Source: Firmicutes bacterium ADurb.Bin146
Lineage (GTDB): Bacteria; Bacillota; Clostridia; DUPQ01
Assembly: GCA_002070475.1 (NCBI GenBank)
Contig: MWDI01000021.1
Coordinates: 31,739 to 95,738 of the forward strand
Length of the DNA: 64,000 bases
Direction of reading: 5' to 3'
A program made the position numbers and the translations under genes. The notes beneath the pieces were generated by a model. It made no database searches and had not been told where the DNA came from. It saw nothing but the letters and a program-made list of their open reading frames with translations. Below, piece by piece: positions 63,902 through 64,000 of this stretch; position 1 is the first letter of the stretch, and each line of letters begins with the position of its first letter.

Positions 63902-64000
63902 ACTATGAAGCTGGTAAAGGTGAACAACCTTTTTCTAGGCCGGCTGAGTCTTTGAAAGATCTGAAATCGGCGTTCTGCAGGATTGATGATCTTTCTTCTT
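63902..64000 (+). ncRNA. Structured RNA or riboswitch-like leader, cut by the window end
   Basis: The transcript is visibly folded and more GC-rich than its surroundings. AAAGGT-GAACA-ACCTTT is a perfect hairpin. It is enclosed by AGCTGG ... CCGGCT. A second domain is closed by GAAAGATC ... GATCTTTC with an inner AATC ... GATT. No ribosome site is seen. I cannot assign it to a known RNA family. Confidence 0.5.

Noticed and set aside
63895..64000. A partial protein frame starting at TTG 63895 (NHYEAGKGEQPFSRP...)
   Set aside because: The TTG lies inside the promoter -10 and has no ribosome site, and the same bases form nested perfect helices, so an RNA is the better reading.
1..64000. CRISPR arrays, tRNA or rRNA genes
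   Set aside because: No regularly spaced long repeats and no recognisable tRNA or rRNA segments were found when reading the intergenic regions. The 23-bp repeats at 35.9-36.1 kb are too few and lack spacers.

Overview
This 64 kb window comes from an AT-rich bacterial chromosome, most likely a fermentative Clostridia-like member of the Bacillota. Supporting signs are strong AGGAGG-type ribosome binding sites, frequent TTG and GTG starts, an ECF-type S component, a YitT-family protein, a YtvI-like AI-2E protein, murA with an M42 peptidase, and a direct-repeat array that resembles a Firmicutes PhoP box. I saw no rRNA, tRNA or CRISPR array.

Layout. 0-5.8 kb: a DUF4143 ATPase, then a URO-D-like / toroid-lyase-like / Gfo-Idh-MocA operon. 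5.8-8.3 kb: a two-gene membrane operon (AI-2E family, CNNM/CBS/CorC). 8.5-13.6 kb: a sugar-phosphate operon (ROK kinase, SIS protein, KDPG aldolase, PfkB-type KDG kinase, phosphohexomutase), convergent with malQ. 15.0-18.4 kb: a compact cassette of a MazG-like pyrophosphohydrolase, an SF2 helicase with an N-terminal PD-(D/E)XK-like domain, and a small methyltransferase. 18.8-21.1 kb: M42 peptidase and murA. 21.6-26.9 kb: a PI-PLC-like lipoprotein behind a Pho-box-like array, an ECF S component, and a decayed ABC/FtsX exporter. 27.2-32.9 kb: a second URO-D-like gene and a striking CrtI-like / ferredoxin-NAD(P)H reductase / CrtI-like trio. 33-43.9 kb: many single genes (GyrI-like, YitT, GH28-like, an ATP-binding regulator, YdcF, DUF2461, VOC, YcaQ-like, GNAT, Ntn hydrolase, DUF234 ATPase, ArsC/Spx), with remnants of a mobile element and gene duplications. 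45.1-48.4 kb: a second cassette, a NUDIX hydrolase overlapping a PLD-helicase-DUF3427 protein. 48.5-52.9 kb: an HD-GYP sensor, two stand-alone degenerate Hint-like proteins, an aldo/keto reductase and an HpaI-type aldolase. 53.1-61.5 kb: a nine-gene catabolic operon (Gfo/Idh/MocA, two SDRs, two small paired proteins, FGGY kinase, ceramidase-like hydrolase, NagB-like, NagA). 62.3-63.5 kb: an IS4-type transposase with an internal stop. At the right edge a strong promoter drives a structured RNA that is cut by the window end.

How the genes work together. The metabolic parts point to intracellular breakdown of uronic-acid and amino-sugar containing glycans: KDG kinase plus KDPG aldolase, a signal-less GH28-like protein, NagA plus a NagB-like protein, and several Gfo/Idh/MocA and URO-D-like proteins. 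No substrate-binding protein, PTS component or sugar permease lies beside them, so uptake must be encoded elsewhere. The two helicase cassettes are the best candidates for an undescribed (possibly anti-phage) system: each pairs an SF2 helicase carrying an appended nuclease-type domain with a small NTP pyrophosphohydrolase from an unrelated fold. All functions are inferred from sequence reading alone.
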